61,073 bases of DNA, from positions 1 to 61,073 of the forward strand of contig JAPOVS010000087.1 in the NCBI GenBank assembly GCA_026708055.1, in the 5' to 3' direction. A program made the position numbers and the translations under genes. This DNA is from a bacterium. Lineage in GTDB: Bacteria; Actinomycetota; Acidimicrobiia; Acidimicrobiales; CATQHL01. Shown here one piece after another: positions 27,698 to 36,122 of this stretch. The notes below the pieces were generated by a model. It ran no database searches. It saw only the letters and a program-made list of their open reading frames with translations, and had not been told where the DNA came from. Each line of letters begins with the position of its first letter. Positions within the stretch are counted from its first letter, which is position 1.

Positions 27698-28813
27698 TCA
27701 GGCACCCATGTCCGGCACGGCGCGCAGCCGCCGCCGAAGCCGGAGCCAGACGATGGCGGCGACGACGACGGCCGCCAGGATCTCGAACAGCACGGCCCAG
27801 CGCAACGGGTCGGACCAGTTGGCCATGCGCTCGGGGATGTCGGCGATGGTCCGCACGATCGGCAGCACGAACAGGTCGAAGCGGTAGTACGCACCCTCGA
27901 CGGCCAGCCAGAGCACCCCGAAGGCCGCCAGGGCGATGCGCGCACCCAGCGGCTGCATGCTCGGCCGCAGCGCCACCAGCACGATCCCGACCACGATGTA
28001 GCCCGCCGCCACAGCGAGGCGGGCCGGTGCGGCCGCCGCCGCCCAGGAACTCAGTGCGGTCTGAGCGTCCAGCGAGAGGTCGACGAGGACGTTGGTCATC
28101 AGATTGCCGCTGAGCACCTGCACCTCCCACCACCCGTAGAGAGTCAGGAAGCCTCCGACCACGACGAGAAAGCCTCCCGAGATGCGGTTCACGTGGGGGA
28201 GGATGCGCCGCATCTTGGCGATCACCTCGGTCCGGGCGACCGCCATCGCCAGCGTCAACACCATGATCACGGCGCACAGCCCGCCGCCGTAGGCGAGGAA
28301 CACCAGCAGCCCGTCGAAGAAGTCCCTGCTGGAGAAGGCACTGACGACGGTCCCGAAGAACACCGGCATGGTGCACCCCAGCGACACGATGGCGTAGGAC
28401 ACCCCGAACAGGAAGATCGAGCTGAGGCGGCGGCTCTCGCCCCCGCGCTGCAGCCGCGGCAGCCGGAACTTGGGTTCGAACCCCCGCAGCATCGCCAGCC
28501 CGAGGATGCCCATGACGATCCCCAGCACGAAGGTCACCCACGCCACCCGGCTCTCGATGGCGCTGCGGCTCAGCACCGTCGAGGCCAGGGCGCCGATGGC
28601 GGCGAACACCGCCATGAAGCCGGCACAGAGAGTCAGCCCCACGCCGAGCCCCCGGAAGATGCTCTGGGCAGGACTCAGCCGCTTGTCGCCCTCGATGCCC
28701 AGGAAATACGAGAGGTAGGCGGGCATCATCGCGAAGCCGCACGGGTTGAAGGCGGAGATGAACCCCGCCGAGAGGGCCAGGCTCGCCAAGGTCGTGAGGC
28801 TGACGGTGTTCAC
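27698..28813 (-). CDS. ccdA: Thiol-disulfide electron carrier CcdA (DsbD transmembrane family)
   Basis: Carries reducing power from cytosolic thioredoxin across the membrane. The N-terminal 240 residues are the standard six-helix CcdA with the redox pair in FNPCGFAMMPAYLSY and GCTMPVFFGTV. About 130 extra residues add two or three membrane helices, ending in a basic cytosolic tail (RLRRRLRAV). The gene follows a TlpA-like thioredoxin gene on the same strand, its likely partner, and together they would serve cytochrome c maturation for the many c-type hemes in this window. Confidence 0.9.
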   Translation of the reverse strand: MNTVSLTTLASLALSAGFISAFNPCGFAMMPAYLSYFLGIEGDKRLSPAQSIFRGLGVGLTLCAGFMAVFAAIGALASTVLSRSAIESRVAWVTFVLGIVMGILGLAMLRGFEPKFRLPRLQRGGESRRLSSIFLFGVSYAIVSLGCTMPVFFGTVVSAFSSRDFFDGLLVFLAYGGGLCAVIMVLTLAMAVARTEVIAKMRRILPHVNRISGGFLVVVGGFLTLYGWWEVQVLSGNLMTNVLVDLSLDAQTALSSWAAAAAPARLAVAAGYIVVGIVLVALRPSMQPLGARIALAAFGVLWLAVEGAYYRFDLFVLPIVRTIADIPERMANWSDPLRWAVLFEILAAVVVAAIVWLRLRRRLRAVPDMGA

Positions 28814-28853
28814 GGCCCTGCTCTCACGGGCGCTGCTCTCCGGGCGCCGCCGC

Positions 28854-29447
28854 TCATACGCCCAGGTGCTCGGCGATGAGCGCCCGCAGGTCCTGTGCCC
28901 GCAGGCGTGAACTGATCATGTGCACAATCATGCCCTCTGCATCCACCAGCACCGTGGTCGGCATGCCGAACCCCCCGAAGGCCTGGAAGATCCCCGAATC
29001 CGGGTCCTCCGCCAGCGCGTAGGTCACGCCGGTTCTTTCCGCCAGTTCCCGCGCCGCGCCCGGCTCGTCACCCACGTTGAAGCCCAGGAGCGCCACCTGG
29101 GGCGCCAGCTCGACGTGCACAGCCTCGAAGGCCGGCATCTCGGTGATGCAGGGCGGGCACCACGAGGCCCAGAAGTTGATCACCGCCGGCTTGCCGGCGA
29201 GATCGGCGAGTGTGCCCTCGGACCCGTCGAAATAGTCGAAGCGCACCTCGGGAACCGGCCGGTGATCCCCCGCCGGGGTCGGCTCGCCGGTTTCCGGGGC
29301 GGCGGCCGTCGTGGCGACCTCGCCGGCCGGCGGTGGGCTCACCGTCTCGGCCGCGCCGCTCCCGCACGACACCGCCAGCAGCAGGGCGAGCATCGCCAAC
29401 GCACCCCGCGTGCGGCACGTCCGGCGGACCCTGGAGTCGGGTTTCAC
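28854..29447 (-). CDS. TlpA/ResA-like thioredoxin-fold lipoprotein
   Basis: 197 residues from GTG 29447, chosen because it gives a proper lipoprotein signal (MKPDSRVRRTCRTRG, hydrophobic core, lipobox AVSC) and sits just after the upstream stop; the frame itself reaches further upstream. The thioredoxin domain has the active site WASWCPPCITEMP and the cis-Pro segment FGMPTTVLVD. It should act outside the membrane as a reductant for apocytochrome c or other thiols, fed by CcdA encoded next. A 35-residue Pro/Ala/Thr linker separates anchor and domain. Confidence 0.9.
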   Translation of the reverse strand: MKPDSRVRRTCRTRGALAMLALLLAVSCGSGAAETVSPPPAGEVATTAAAPETGEPTPAGDHRPVPEVRFDYFDGSEGTLADLAGKPAVINFWASWCPPCITEMPAFEAVHVELAPQVALLGFNVGDEPGAARELAERTGVTYALAEDPDSGIFQAFGGFGMPTTVLVDAEGMIVHMISSRLRAQDLRALIAEHLGV

Positions 29448-29449
29448 GC

Positions 29450-30541
29450 CTAGGCCGGGGAGAAGACCGTCTGACCGTCGCGCTGGGTGGCGGTCAGATC
29501 GCCGAGGACGCGGAGGTGTTCGAGGTGGGCGAACGTCTCGCTCTCGGCCATGTTGCCCCACGAGCGTTCGGAGAAGAGCCGTTTCATGTACTCCGGTACG
29601 GTGCCCGTGCCGAGTTCACCGGCGGCGTTGCGGATCACGTTCAGTCGGTGCTCGTGGTGGTGCCGGATCGCCTTCGCCCTGCCGCCGAGGTCGTCGAACG
29701 GGTGCCCGTGCGCCGGCAGAACCACCCGCACGCCCTCGATGGTGCCCATGCGCCGCAGCGACTCGAAGAAGCGATTGAGGGGATCGGGAAAGGGGCTGAG
29801 TCCGCTGATGTGGGGGGTGATTGTCGGCAGGACGTGATCGCCCGACAGCAGGACGCCATGTTCGGGGTCGAAGAGGCAGAGGTGGTCCTCGGTGTGACCG
29901 GGAGTGTGGAGACAGAGCCACTCGCGGCGGGCGAGACGGATCACCTGGGCGTCGACCACGGTGCGTGTGGGGCGCGGGGTGGCGAACCAGCGGGGGTCGT
30001 TCTCGGCGATCTCCAGCCAGGTGCGCAACTCCTTCTCCGGAAGCGCCTCGCGCCGGGTGCCCCACGGGTTTCGCTGCAGCGCCAGCCAGGGCGGCCGTTG
30101 CGGTTCGTCGCCGTCGCCCTCGGCGGTGGTCAGTTCGGGAGGCTCGGCGACCTCGGTCGACTCCCAGACGGGCCGGAACGACTCGTGGGTCAGGATCTCC
30201 GCGCCGGCGAGGGCCCGTAGGCGCTCGGCCCCGCCGAAGTGATCGAAGTGCGAGTGAGTGATGACGGCGGTGTGCACGTTCTCCATGGAGTAGCCGGCGG
30301 CCCCGAGACGCTGCTCGAGCGCCGCGAAGGAGGCCGGGCTGGGCAGGCCGGGGTCCACGACGGCCACGCCCCGCTCGTCCTCGAGCAGGTAGCAGTTGAC
30401 GTGACCGATGCCGGGCAGGTTCACCGGCAACTGGGAGCGCAGCACCCCGGGTGCGATCTCGGTGATCTCGGCTCGGGCGGGTTCCCGCTCCTGGCGAGGC
30501 GGTCGTGGCGGTGGCTGCTCGTCCGGCGCCGCGTCGCTCAC
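29450..30541 (-). CDS. Metallo-beta-lactamase-fold hydrolase
   Basis: 363 residues, GTG start. The metal motif THSHFDHFGG (HxHxDH) is at about residues 94-103, with later metal ligands in LCLHTPGHTEDHLCL and LLSGDHVLPTITPHI, and a final His in LPAHGHPFDDL. The C-terminal helical part resembles the LACTB2-like extension. The fold includes glyoxalases, lactonases and thioesterases; I cannot choose among them. It shares a transcript with tlpA-ccdA (2-bp gap) and lies below orn. Confidence 0.88.
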   Translation of the reverse strand: MSDAAPDEQPPPRPPRQEREPARAEITEIAPGVLRSQLPVNLPGIGHVNCYLLEDERGVAVVDPGLPSPASFAALEQRLGAAGYSMENVHTAVITHSHFDHFGGAERLRALAGAEILTHESFRPVWESTEVAEPPELTTAEGDGDEPQRPPWLALQRNPWGTRREALPEKELRTWLEIAENDPRWFATPRPTRTVVDAQVIRLARREWLCLHTPGHTEDHLCLFDPEHGVLLSGDHVLPTITPHISGLSPFPDPLNRFFESLRRMGTIEGVRVVLPAHGHPFDDLGGRAKAIRHHHEHRLNVIRNAAGELGTGTVPEYMKRLFSERSWGNMAESETFAHLEHLRVLGDLTATQRDGQTVFSPA

Positions 30542-30581
30542 CGGGTCAACCTATCGCCGCTGGGAGGTACTCGAACCGCGG

Positions 30582-31130
30582 TTATTCCGATGCTTGGGCC
30601 GGCGCGAAGACGGTGCTCCGCCAGTAGCGCAACTCCTCGATGCTCTCGAGGATGTCGTCGAGCGCCCGGTGCCCCTTGCGCTTCCGGGGCCGCTTCTCGG
30701 CGGCTTCGGGATACCAGCGTTGCGCCAGCTCCTGGAGGGACGAGACATCGACGACGTGGTAGTGCAGCAGATTCTCGATGTCCGGCAGCCAGCGGTTCAG
30801 GAATCGCCGGTCCATGCCGATGGAGTTCCCGCAGAGCGGGATCTTCCCGGGCTCGGGGATGTGCTCGCGGATGAATTCCACGGTCTGCTTCTGGGCCTCG
30901 GCGAGGCTCAGGGTCGAGAGGCGCACCTCGTCGGTCAGGCCGCTTTCGTGGTGCATCTTGCTGACGACGTCGCCCATCAGTCCCAGCACCTCGGGGGGTT
31001 GATGGATCACCAGCTGCAGCCCGTCACCGGCGGGGTTGAGGTCATCGTCGGTGATGACCGTGGCGATTTCCAGGACGTGGTCGCGGTCGGCGTCCAGGCC
31101 GGTCATCTCCAGATCGATCCACACGAGCAC
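30582..31130 (-). CDS. orn: Oligoribonuclease
   Basis: 3'-5' exoribonuclease degrading di- to penta-ribonucleotides. 182 residues from GTG 31130 (MLVWIDLEMTGLD); the frame is open further upstream but only this part matches the family. The DEDDh residues are visible: DLEMTG (Exo I), CGNSIGMDRRFL (Exo II) and HRALDDILESIEELRYWR (Exo III, His and Asp). It is a core actinobacterial gene. No Shine-Dalgarno sequence is clear. Confidence 0.95.
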   Translation of the reverse strand: MLVWIDLEMTGLDADRDHVLEIATVITDDDLNPAGDGLQLVIHQPPEVLGLMGDVVSKMHHESGLTDEVRLSTLSLAEAQKQTVEFIREHIPEPGKIPLCGNSIGMDRRFLNRWLPDIENLLHYHVVDVSSLQELAQRWYPEAAEKRPRKRKGHRALDDILESIEELRYWRSTVFAPAQASE

Positions 31131-31231
31131 GGGCCGGATGCTAGCGAGGTGAGTGGGCCCCGAATCGGGACGCGCCGCTCGGGATCGCGGCCGGGCCCGG
31201 CTCGGCGGACGGACTGGGATCAAGCTGGGGA

Positions 31232-31248
31232 CAGCGCCATCGGCGCTG
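31232..31248. other. Perfect short hairpin in the orn/dut divergent region
   Basis: CAGCGCC-ATC-GGCGCTG is a 7-bp stem with a 3-nt loop in the 204-bp region between divergent orn and dut. There is no T-tract on either side, and a terminator is not expected between divergent starts. It may be an operator or chance in GC-rich DNA. Nothing else stands out in 31131-31334. Confidence 0.35.
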
Positions 31249-31334
31249 GGGGACGACTCTGAAGAACCTCTGGATCCCCCTCGGAAACCGGGCAGGCGAG
31301 AGACAGCGCTGTCCGGCGGTCGTATCGTCCCGCC

Positions 31335-31811
31335 ATGGCTGTGACGGTCCCTCTGCAGCGCCCCGATGACATGACGGTCACAATCTCCGTGCAGCGCCTC
31401 GACGCCGACCTGCCCCTGCCCGCCTATGCACGGCCCGGAGACGCCGGACTGGATCTGCGGGCCGCTGCGGATGCCGAGTTGCCCGCCGGCGGCGGGCGGG
31501 CACTGGTCCCGACGGGCCTGGCCGTGGCGATCCCCGAAGGTTTCGCGGGATTCGTCCAGCCGCGCAGCGGCTTGGCGCGGGATCACGGCGTGACCTGCCT
31601 CAACACGCCGGGCCTCATCGACAGCGGCTACCGGGGCGAGTTGAAGGTGCTGCTCGTGAACACCGATTCAACTGAGACGTTCACGGTGCGCCGGGGCGAG
31701 CGCATCGCCCAACTCGTGATCCAGCCGGTGGCGACCGCCGCGCTGGTCAAGGTGGACGAGTTGCCCCCGTCGGCGCGGGGCAGCGGGGGATTCGGTTCGA
31801 CCGGACGCTGA
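31335..31811 (+). CDS. dut: dUTP diphosphatase
   Basis: Hydrolyses dUTP to dUMP, keeping uracil out of DNA and feeding dTMP synthesis. 158 residues; ATG 31335, with ATG 31371 ([11 protein letters not shown]) as an alternative nearer the usual family start. All five trimeric dUTPase motifs are visible: [36 protein letters not shown] and the C-terminal [10 protein letters not shown] arm. Confidence 0.96.
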   Translation: MAVTVPLQRPDDMTVTISVQRLDADLPLPAYARPGDAGLDLRAAADAELPAGGGRALVPTGLAVAIPEGFAGFVQPRSGLARDHGVTCLNTPGLIDSGYRGELKVLLVNTDSTETFTVRRGERIAQLVIQPVATAALVKVDELPPSARGSGGFGSTGR

Positions 31812-31823
31812 GGGGGCTCAGCG
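31806..31823. terminator. Hairpin spanning the two convergent stop codons
   Basis: CGCTGAG-GGGC-like hairpin: CGCTGAG (31806-31812) pairs perfectly with CTCAGCG (31817-31823) around a G4 loop. It contains both the dut stop and the stop of the minus-strand gene ending at 31818. Without a U-tract it is at best a weak bidirectional terminator. Confidence 0.4.
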
Positions 31824-32183
31824 CCGGTCGGCCCCGCGGCGGCTTCGGGCTCCGTCGGTATCCAGGCTCACCGTTCGAGTCTCCAGGAAGTGCCCGGCGG
31901 CTTGCCAGCGTCCGGGACGCCGGATCTCCACAGTGACGATCACCGTCATCGTCCCGACGTCGAAATGGATCCGGAGCCGGTCCCGGGTCCGCGCCCGAGC
32001 CAGGCCGGCGGCGGCGAGGTCGGTCACGACCGACGACAGGTGAGCTCCGAGGGCGGCACCGCCGGCGCGGTGGTGCAGGAGTCCGGTCGCCGCGGTCGAG
32101 GCGAGGGCCAGTGAGGCCGGCTCGGCCGGCAGGCTGAGGCTGATGCGGCCGCCTGCGGTCGCCTGACGCGGCGCTCTACGCAC
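31818..32183 (-). CDS. Small protein of unknown function
   Basis: 121 residues from the GTG at 32183, which overlaps the upstream lipoprotein stop by eight bases (GTGCGTAG). The open frame continues upstream but the translation there is a shadow of the lipoprotein gene. The protein has an N-terminal basic stretch, a middle (ISLSLPAEPASLALASTAATGLLHHRAG) and a beta-rich end (LRIHFDVGTMTVIVTVEIRR). The layout faintly recalls serine-kinase anti-sigma (HATPase) domains without their N and G boxes; I do not assign it. Coupling suggests co-expression with the lipoprotein. Confidence 0.5.
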   Translation of the reverse strand: MRRAPRQATAGGRISLSLPAEPASLALASTAATGLLHHRAGGAALGAHLSSVVTDLAAAGLARARTRDRLRIHFDVGTMTVIVTVEIRRPGRWQAAGHFLETRTVSLDTDGARSRRGADRR

Positions 32184-33168
32184 AGGCTTCCAGCGCCACG
32201 ATCTCCGTGCGCCCCGCCCGGAAGCGGATGACCTCCCCGCCGGAGATGTCGAAGGCGATGCGGAAGGCGGCGTCGTTGGGATCGGTCGGGACGAACGTGG
32301 CCAGGATCCAACCGGCCAGGTACGGGTGCTCCTCGACGACGAGCTTCTCACCGAGGAGCGAGCGCAATTCGCCCAGATGCGTGCCCACGCCGAGGCCGGA
32401 CTGCGTCCGCAGCAGGGGCGTGTCCACATCGACGCGTTCGACGGTGCCGTGATACACCCACAACGCCACGCCGGGCGGCCCGTTGGCCGGCGTCATCACG
32501 TAGCAGTCGGACCCACCCGCCGGTATGCCCGCCCAGACGGTGCCGACCCGCTCGGCGGCTTCCTCGGGCGACATCCCGAAGTAGACCGCGCCGATGCCGA
32601 CCGTCGAGACCTTGGAGCGCTCATCGAAGGCTCCTTCGGCGGCGGTGGGCGTTCCGGCGGTGGGCGTTCCGGCGGTGGGCGTTCCGGTGGTCGTCGCCGG
32701 GGTCTCGACGTCCGCGCCCGAGTCGCCGTCCCCGGAGTCAGCGGATCCGCCCTCGCCCGTTGTGGCGGCGCTCCCGGCCCCCTCGCCGCCCTGTTCGGTG
32801 CCCGCCGGCTGCTCCGCCGCGGCCACTTCGGCGGCGGCGGTCGTCACCGTCGGCGGCTCGGTGGCGATCTCACCCGGGGTCTCGTCCTCGCCGACGTCCA
32901 GGGCGGGGCCTTCGCCCGAGGGTGTCTCGGCAGCCTCGGCGCCATTGTCGGAGGGGAGATCCTGCTGCGGCTCGGTCGCGCTCGGGGGCGCCGCGCCGTC
33001 GACGCTGGTCGCGGTCGTGGTCGTCCCGCTCGCCGGACCGGAACGGCCTCCCAGGGCGGCGGCGTCGGGAGACTCCGAGCTGATCGTGCAGGCGGCGGCC
33101 AGAACGACCGGAACGATCAGGGCGACGACGACCATCGCCGCGCTGCGCCGTGCTCGCAAGAGTGCCAC
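32176..33168 (-). CDS. Lipoprotein with long Thr/Ala/Glu-rich linker
   Basis: 330 residues, GTG start at 33168. The signal peptide (ALLRARRSAAMVVVALIVPVVLAAAC) has a lipobox. About 150 residues of acidic, Thr/Ala/Gly-rich low-complexity sequence follow, including three GTPTA repeats encoded by a 3 x 15-bp tandem repeat (32641-32685). The C-terminal 140 residues form a compact domain (TVGIGAVYFGMSPEEAAERVGT...) with two Cys. The FGMSPEEAAERVG stretch resembles the start of small extracytoplasmic actinobacterial lipoprotein domains. Function unknown; a cell-wall-spanning sensor or binding protein is plausible. Confidence 0.8.
   Translation of the reverse strand: MALLRARRSAAMVVVALIVPVVLAAACTISSESPDAAALGGRSGPASGTTTTATSVDGAAPPSATEPQQDLPSDNGAEAAETPSGEGPALDVGEDETPGEIATEPPTVTTAAAEVAAAEQPAGTEQGGEGAGSAATTGEGGSADSGDGDSGADVETPATTTGTPTAGTPTAGTPTAAEGAFDERSKVSTVGIGAVYFGMSPEEAAERVGTVWAGIPAGGSDCYVMTPANGPPGVALWVYHGTVERVDVDTPLLRTQSGLGVGTHLGELRSLLGEKLVVEEHPYLAGWILATFVPTDPNDAAFRIAFDISGGEVIRFRAGRTEIVALEACA
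32641..32685 (-). repeat. Three tandem 15-bp repeats inside the lipoprotein linker
   Basis: GGCGGTGGGCGTTCC is repeated three times without change, encoding GTPTA three times on the minus strand. It keeps frame, so copy-number change would only lengthen or shorten the linker. Confidence 0.9.
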
Positions 33169-33231
33169 AATGCCAGATTACGGCGGCCCACTCGGGACTC
33201 GGCGCACCCCGGAGGGGCTCTGCCGGTGCGG

Positions 33232-33305
33232 TGCCCCCGGTGGGATTCGAACCCACGATCTGCGGATTAAAAGTCCGATGCCTTGCCGGGCTTGGCTACG
33301 GGGGC
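33232..33305 (-). tRNA. tRNA-Lys (TTT)
   Basis: 74 nt on the minus strand. Acceptor GCCCCCG/CGGGGGC, short D-stem GCC/GGC with a loop containing GG, anticodon arm with loop CTTTTAA (anticodon TTT), T-arm GTGGG-TTCGAAT-CCCAC. The outer pair of the anticodon stem (T-C) is mismatched. No encoded CCA. Confidence 0.93.
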
Positions 33306-33397
33306 GTTCCGATTATCGCAGTTGAGCGCGGCGACGCGGCGTGTCCCGGCGCCGTCGTCCCCGATCCCCCCCGGACCGGCCGGCCGCTCCGGTCCGC

Positions 33398-34021
33398 TCA
33401 GGCGCTCCGCGCCTCGTTGCCGGCCTCGACGGCTTGGGAGCTGTGCTGCTCGGCGTCGCCGACGGTGACCGGCTCGCCGACGCTCACCGTGCCGTTCTCG
33501 ACGGTCACCCAGCGCCCGGAGAGGTTGGGCATCGGGACCATGGTGAGGCCCGCCCGCACGGTCAGGCTGCTGATGACTCCGCCGTGGGTGATGACCAGCA
33601 CCTCGGGCGTGTCTCTGCGTTCCGCCTGCCGGGCGATGTCACCGAGGGCGGCATCCGCCCGCGCCACGAGTTGCTCGTCGGATTCGTAGCGGGTCGGCCG
33701 GCGGCCGCTGCCGAGATATCCCGGCCAGCCCCGTTCGATCTCGCGCCGGGTGAGTCCCTGCCACGGTCCCGCATTGCGCTCGCGCAGGCGCGGCTCGATG
33801 TCGATCACGTCGATCCCGGCGCCCGCGGCGATGATCTCGGCCGACTGGCGGGCGCGGCAGAGGTCGGAGCACACCAGCACCTCGAAGCTCGCCAGCACCG
33901 GCCCGGCTTGGGCGGCGTGGCGCCTGCCGCGCTCGGTCAGGGGCGTGTCCGCCTGACCCTGCCAACGCCCCTGGGCGTTCCATTCGCTCTCGGCGTGTCG
34001 CAGCAGCAGGAGTCGGACCAC
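33398..34021 (-). CDS. Histidine phosphatase family protein (phosphoglycerate mutase-like)
   Basis: 207 residues, GTG start. The catalytic motif LLLLRHAESEWNAQGRWQGQAD has the phospho-accepting His, and the second His is in LVITHGGVISSL. ERNAGPWQGLTRREIE carries the usual acid. It is shorter than GpmA and belongs to the CobC/GpmB-like branch, whose members act on varied phosphates, so the substrate is open. It diverges from the MoaD-MshA gene; in many actinobacteria a phosphatase-like mutase gene also lies near mshA. Confidence 0.85.
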   Translation of the reverse strand: MVRLLLLRHAESEWNAQGRWQGQADTPLTERGRRHAAQAGPVLASFEVLVCSDLCRARQSAEIIAAGAGIDVIDIEPRLRERNAGPWQGLTRREIERGWPGYLGSGRRPTRYESDEQLVARADAALGDIARQAERRDTPEVLVITHGGVISSLTVRAGLTMVPMPNLSGRWVTVENGTVSVGEPVTVGDAEQHSSQAVEAGNEARSA

Positions 34022-34104
34022 AGCCGGCGACGATACCGCCGCCGGACCGCCGCCGGCCGGCTGCCGACGGTGCCACCGGCAGCGCCCAGTTCTACGCTCA
34101 TGGT

Positions 34105-35568
34105 GTGGCCACCTTGCGCCTCTTCGCCGCCGTGCGCCAGGCCGCCGGTGTCAGCGCCGCCGAAATCGGCGGTGACACGGTCGCCGAGGTGCTCGACGCC
34201 GCCGCGGCGCGCTTCGGTCCGGCGTTCGAGGAGCAATTGCGGGCCTGCCGGATCTGGCGCAACGGAGAGCCCGCCGACCTTGCTGAAGCCGTCGCCGCCG
34301 GCGACGAGATCGCCGCGCTGCCGCCTGTGTCCGGCGGCGACGGTCGCACCGGCCGCGTGGCGGTCATCTCGCTGCACACCTCACCGCTGGTGCAGCCGGG
34401 TTCCGGCGACAGCGGTGGCATGAACGTCTACGTGCGCGAGCTCTCGGCGGCGTTGGCACATCGCGGGCTGGAGTGCTCGGTGTACGTGCGCCGCTACCGC
34501 GACGACCTGCCACCGGAGATCGGTGTGGAGCCCGGCGTGCGGGTGGTGCACGTCCCGGCCGGGCCCGCCGACCTGCCGAAGGAGTCACTGGAGGGCACGC
34601 TCGACGCCTTCACCGCGGGTGTCCTCGCCGATCTGCGGCGGACCGGCGGCGTCGACGCCATCCACGCGCACTACTGGCTCTCCGGGGTGGCCGGCCACCG
34701 CGTCAAGCATGCCCTCGACCGACCGCTCGTGACGACGTTCCACACGCTCGACAGGGTGAAGCAGGGCCTCGGCGAGGCGGAGTCCCCGGGCCGCGCCCGC
34801 GCCGAGGAGGTCGTGGTGGCCTGTTCGGACGTCGTCTGCGCCGCCGGGCCGGTGGAGATGGATCATCTCGTGCGCCTCTACGGGGCGCCCGCTGACCGGG
34901 TGCAGATCGTGGCGCCGGGTGTGGAGCACGCACTCTTCTCGCCCGGCGACCCCGAGGGCGCCCGGGCGGCCCTGGGTCTCGGCAGCGAGCCCGTGCTGCT
35001 GTTCGTGGGTCGGGTGCAGCCTCTGAAGGGACTCGATCTGGCGGTGGCGACGCTGAGCCGTCTCCACGGTCGGCTGGGGCGTGCCCGGCTGCTCGTCGTC
35101 GGGGGCCCGAGCGGCCGCCAGGGGCGCGCCGAGCTGGCACGGGTCCGCCGCCTGGTCGCCGCGGCCGGTCTCGCCGACCGGGTGCGCTTCGTTTCCCCTC
35201 AGCCGCACCACCGCCTCGCCACCTACTACCGGGCCGCCGACGTGGTCCTGGTGCCGAGCCGGAGCGAGACGTTCGGGCTGGTGGCCCTGGAGGCGGCGGC
35301 CTGCGGCGCTCCCGTGGTGGCGGCGGAGGTCGGGGGCCTGAAGACGCTCGTCCGCCACGGCAGCACGGGCTACCTCGTGGCCGACCGCGACCCGCTGTCG
35401 TGGGCGCAGCGGACCGAGGAGATCCTGGAGGACCGTCTCACGGCCGCCACGATGGCGCTCGAGGCCGCCGCCGTGGCCAGGGGCTACTCATGGGATGCCA
35501 CTGCGGGGCTGCTGGCAGGTTGCTACGACCGGCTGCGGCAGCGCCGGCTCGTGGAGTGCCTGGCCTGA
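34105..35568 (+). CDS. mshA: MoaD-like ubiquitin-fold domain fused to D-inositol-3-phosphate glycosyltransferase MshA
   Basis: 487 residues. Residues 1-78 are a complete MoaD-type beta-grasp sulfur-carrier domain, starting TLRLFAAVRQAAGV and ending with the diagnostic ALPPVSGG (GG at 77-78). Without a stop the frame runs into a complete GT4 glycosyltransferase: RVAVISLHTSPLVQPGSG and DSGGMNVYVRELS (UDP-GlcNAc side), IHAHYWLSG, FVGRVQPLKGLDL and the ExxE motif SRSETFGLVALEAAACG. MshA makes the first intermediate of mycothiol. GTG 34357 could start MshA separately, so the locus might yield a fusion, a cleaved pair or two products. It is followed with one-base overlap by ybjN, as in mycobacteria. 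Confidence 0.9.
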   Translation: MATLRLFAAVRQAAGVSAAEIGGDTVAEVLDAAAARFGPAFEEQLRACRIWRNGEPADLAEAVAAGDEIAALPPVSGGDGRTGRVAVISLHTSPLVQPGSGDSGGMNVYVRELSAALAHRGLECSVYVRRYRDDLPPEIGVEPGVRVVHVPAGPADLPKESLEGTLDAFTAGVLADLRRTGGVDAIHAHYWLSGVAGHRVKHALDRPLVTTFHTLDRVKQGLGEAESPGRARAEEVVVACSDVVCAAGPVEMDHLVRLYGAPADRVQIVAPGVEHALFSPGDPEGARAALGLGSEPVLLFVGRVQPLKGLDLAVATLSRLHGRLGRARLLVVGGPSGRQGRAELARVRRLVAAAGLADRVRFVSPQPHHRLATYYRAADVVLVPSRSETFGLVALEAAACGAPVVAAEVGGLKTLVRHGSTGYLVADRDPLSWAQRTEEILEDRLTAATMALEAAAVARGYSWDATAGLLAGCYDRLRQRRLVECLA

Positions 35569-36032
35569 TGATCCGCCGGCCGGCGACGCCTGCCGAACTC
35601 GACGAGATCGAACGACGGATAGACGCCTGGGCCGCCCGCCAGGTGGCCGCCGACGACTCCGTCGCCTCGGTGGAGCGCGCCGAGCCGCCGCTGCGGCGCT
35701 GGTACATCCGGCTGCTGGGCGAGGAGAAGTCCGTCTTCTCCATCTGGCTGACGTTGCAGCAGCGTTCGTTGCACTTCGAGACCTACTTCGTCCCGGCGCC
35801 GGAGGAGAACCCGGCCCGGCTCTACGAGTACTGCCTGCGGCACAACCTCAAGCTGCGCGGCGCCCGTTTCGCCATCGGTGCGGAGGACGCCGTGTTCCTG
35901 CTCGGCGAGATCAGCGCCGGCTCCGTCGACGACGACGAACTCGACCGCATCCTGGGCACCCTCTACGAGGCCACCGAGCGACACTTCCGTCCGGCGATGC
36001 GCATCGGCTGCGCCAGCCGGTTCCGCGGCTGA
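35568..36032 (+). CDS. YbjN-domain protein
   Basis: 154 residues; the ATG overlaps the mshA stop (TGATG). The YbjN/type III secretion-chaperone-like fold is suggested by RRWYIRLLGEEKSVFSIWLTLQQRSLHFETYFVPAPEENPARLYEYCLRHNLKLRGARFAIG and the following EISAGSVDDDELDRILG. It has no catalytic motif. A YbjN gene directly after mshA is a conserved actinobacterial arrangement, but its role in mycothiol metabolism is not established. Confidence 0.85.
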   Translation: MIRRPATPAELDEIERRIDAWAARQVAADDSVASVERAEPPLRRWYIRLLGEEKSVFSIWLTLQQRSLHFETYFVPAPEENPARLYEYCLRHNLKLRGARFAIGAEDAVFLLGEISAGSVDDDELDRILGTLYEATERHFRPAMRIGCASRFRG

Positions 36033-36093
36033 GAGCGACCGCCCGGTGCCCTTGAGGGGTAGCACGGATTAGCATGTTACGACACAAAAGCTA

Positions 36094-36122
36094 TTGACAA
36101 TAAGTGACTATTTCAGTATATT
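36094..36122 (+). promoter_or_regulatory. Near-consensus sigma-70/SigA promoter in an AT-rich island
   Basis: TTGACA (36094-36099), a 17-bp spacer and TATATT (36117-36122) match the housekeeping promoter consensus at 11 of 12 positions. This lies in an AT-rich stretch (about 36070-36128) quite unlike its surroundings. It points to proC, whose GTG is at 36233, leaving a leader of about 100 nt. In the leader I see no hairpin or open frame that I can interpret. A TTTCAG motif occurs twice, at 36111 and 36121. Confidence 0.7.
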
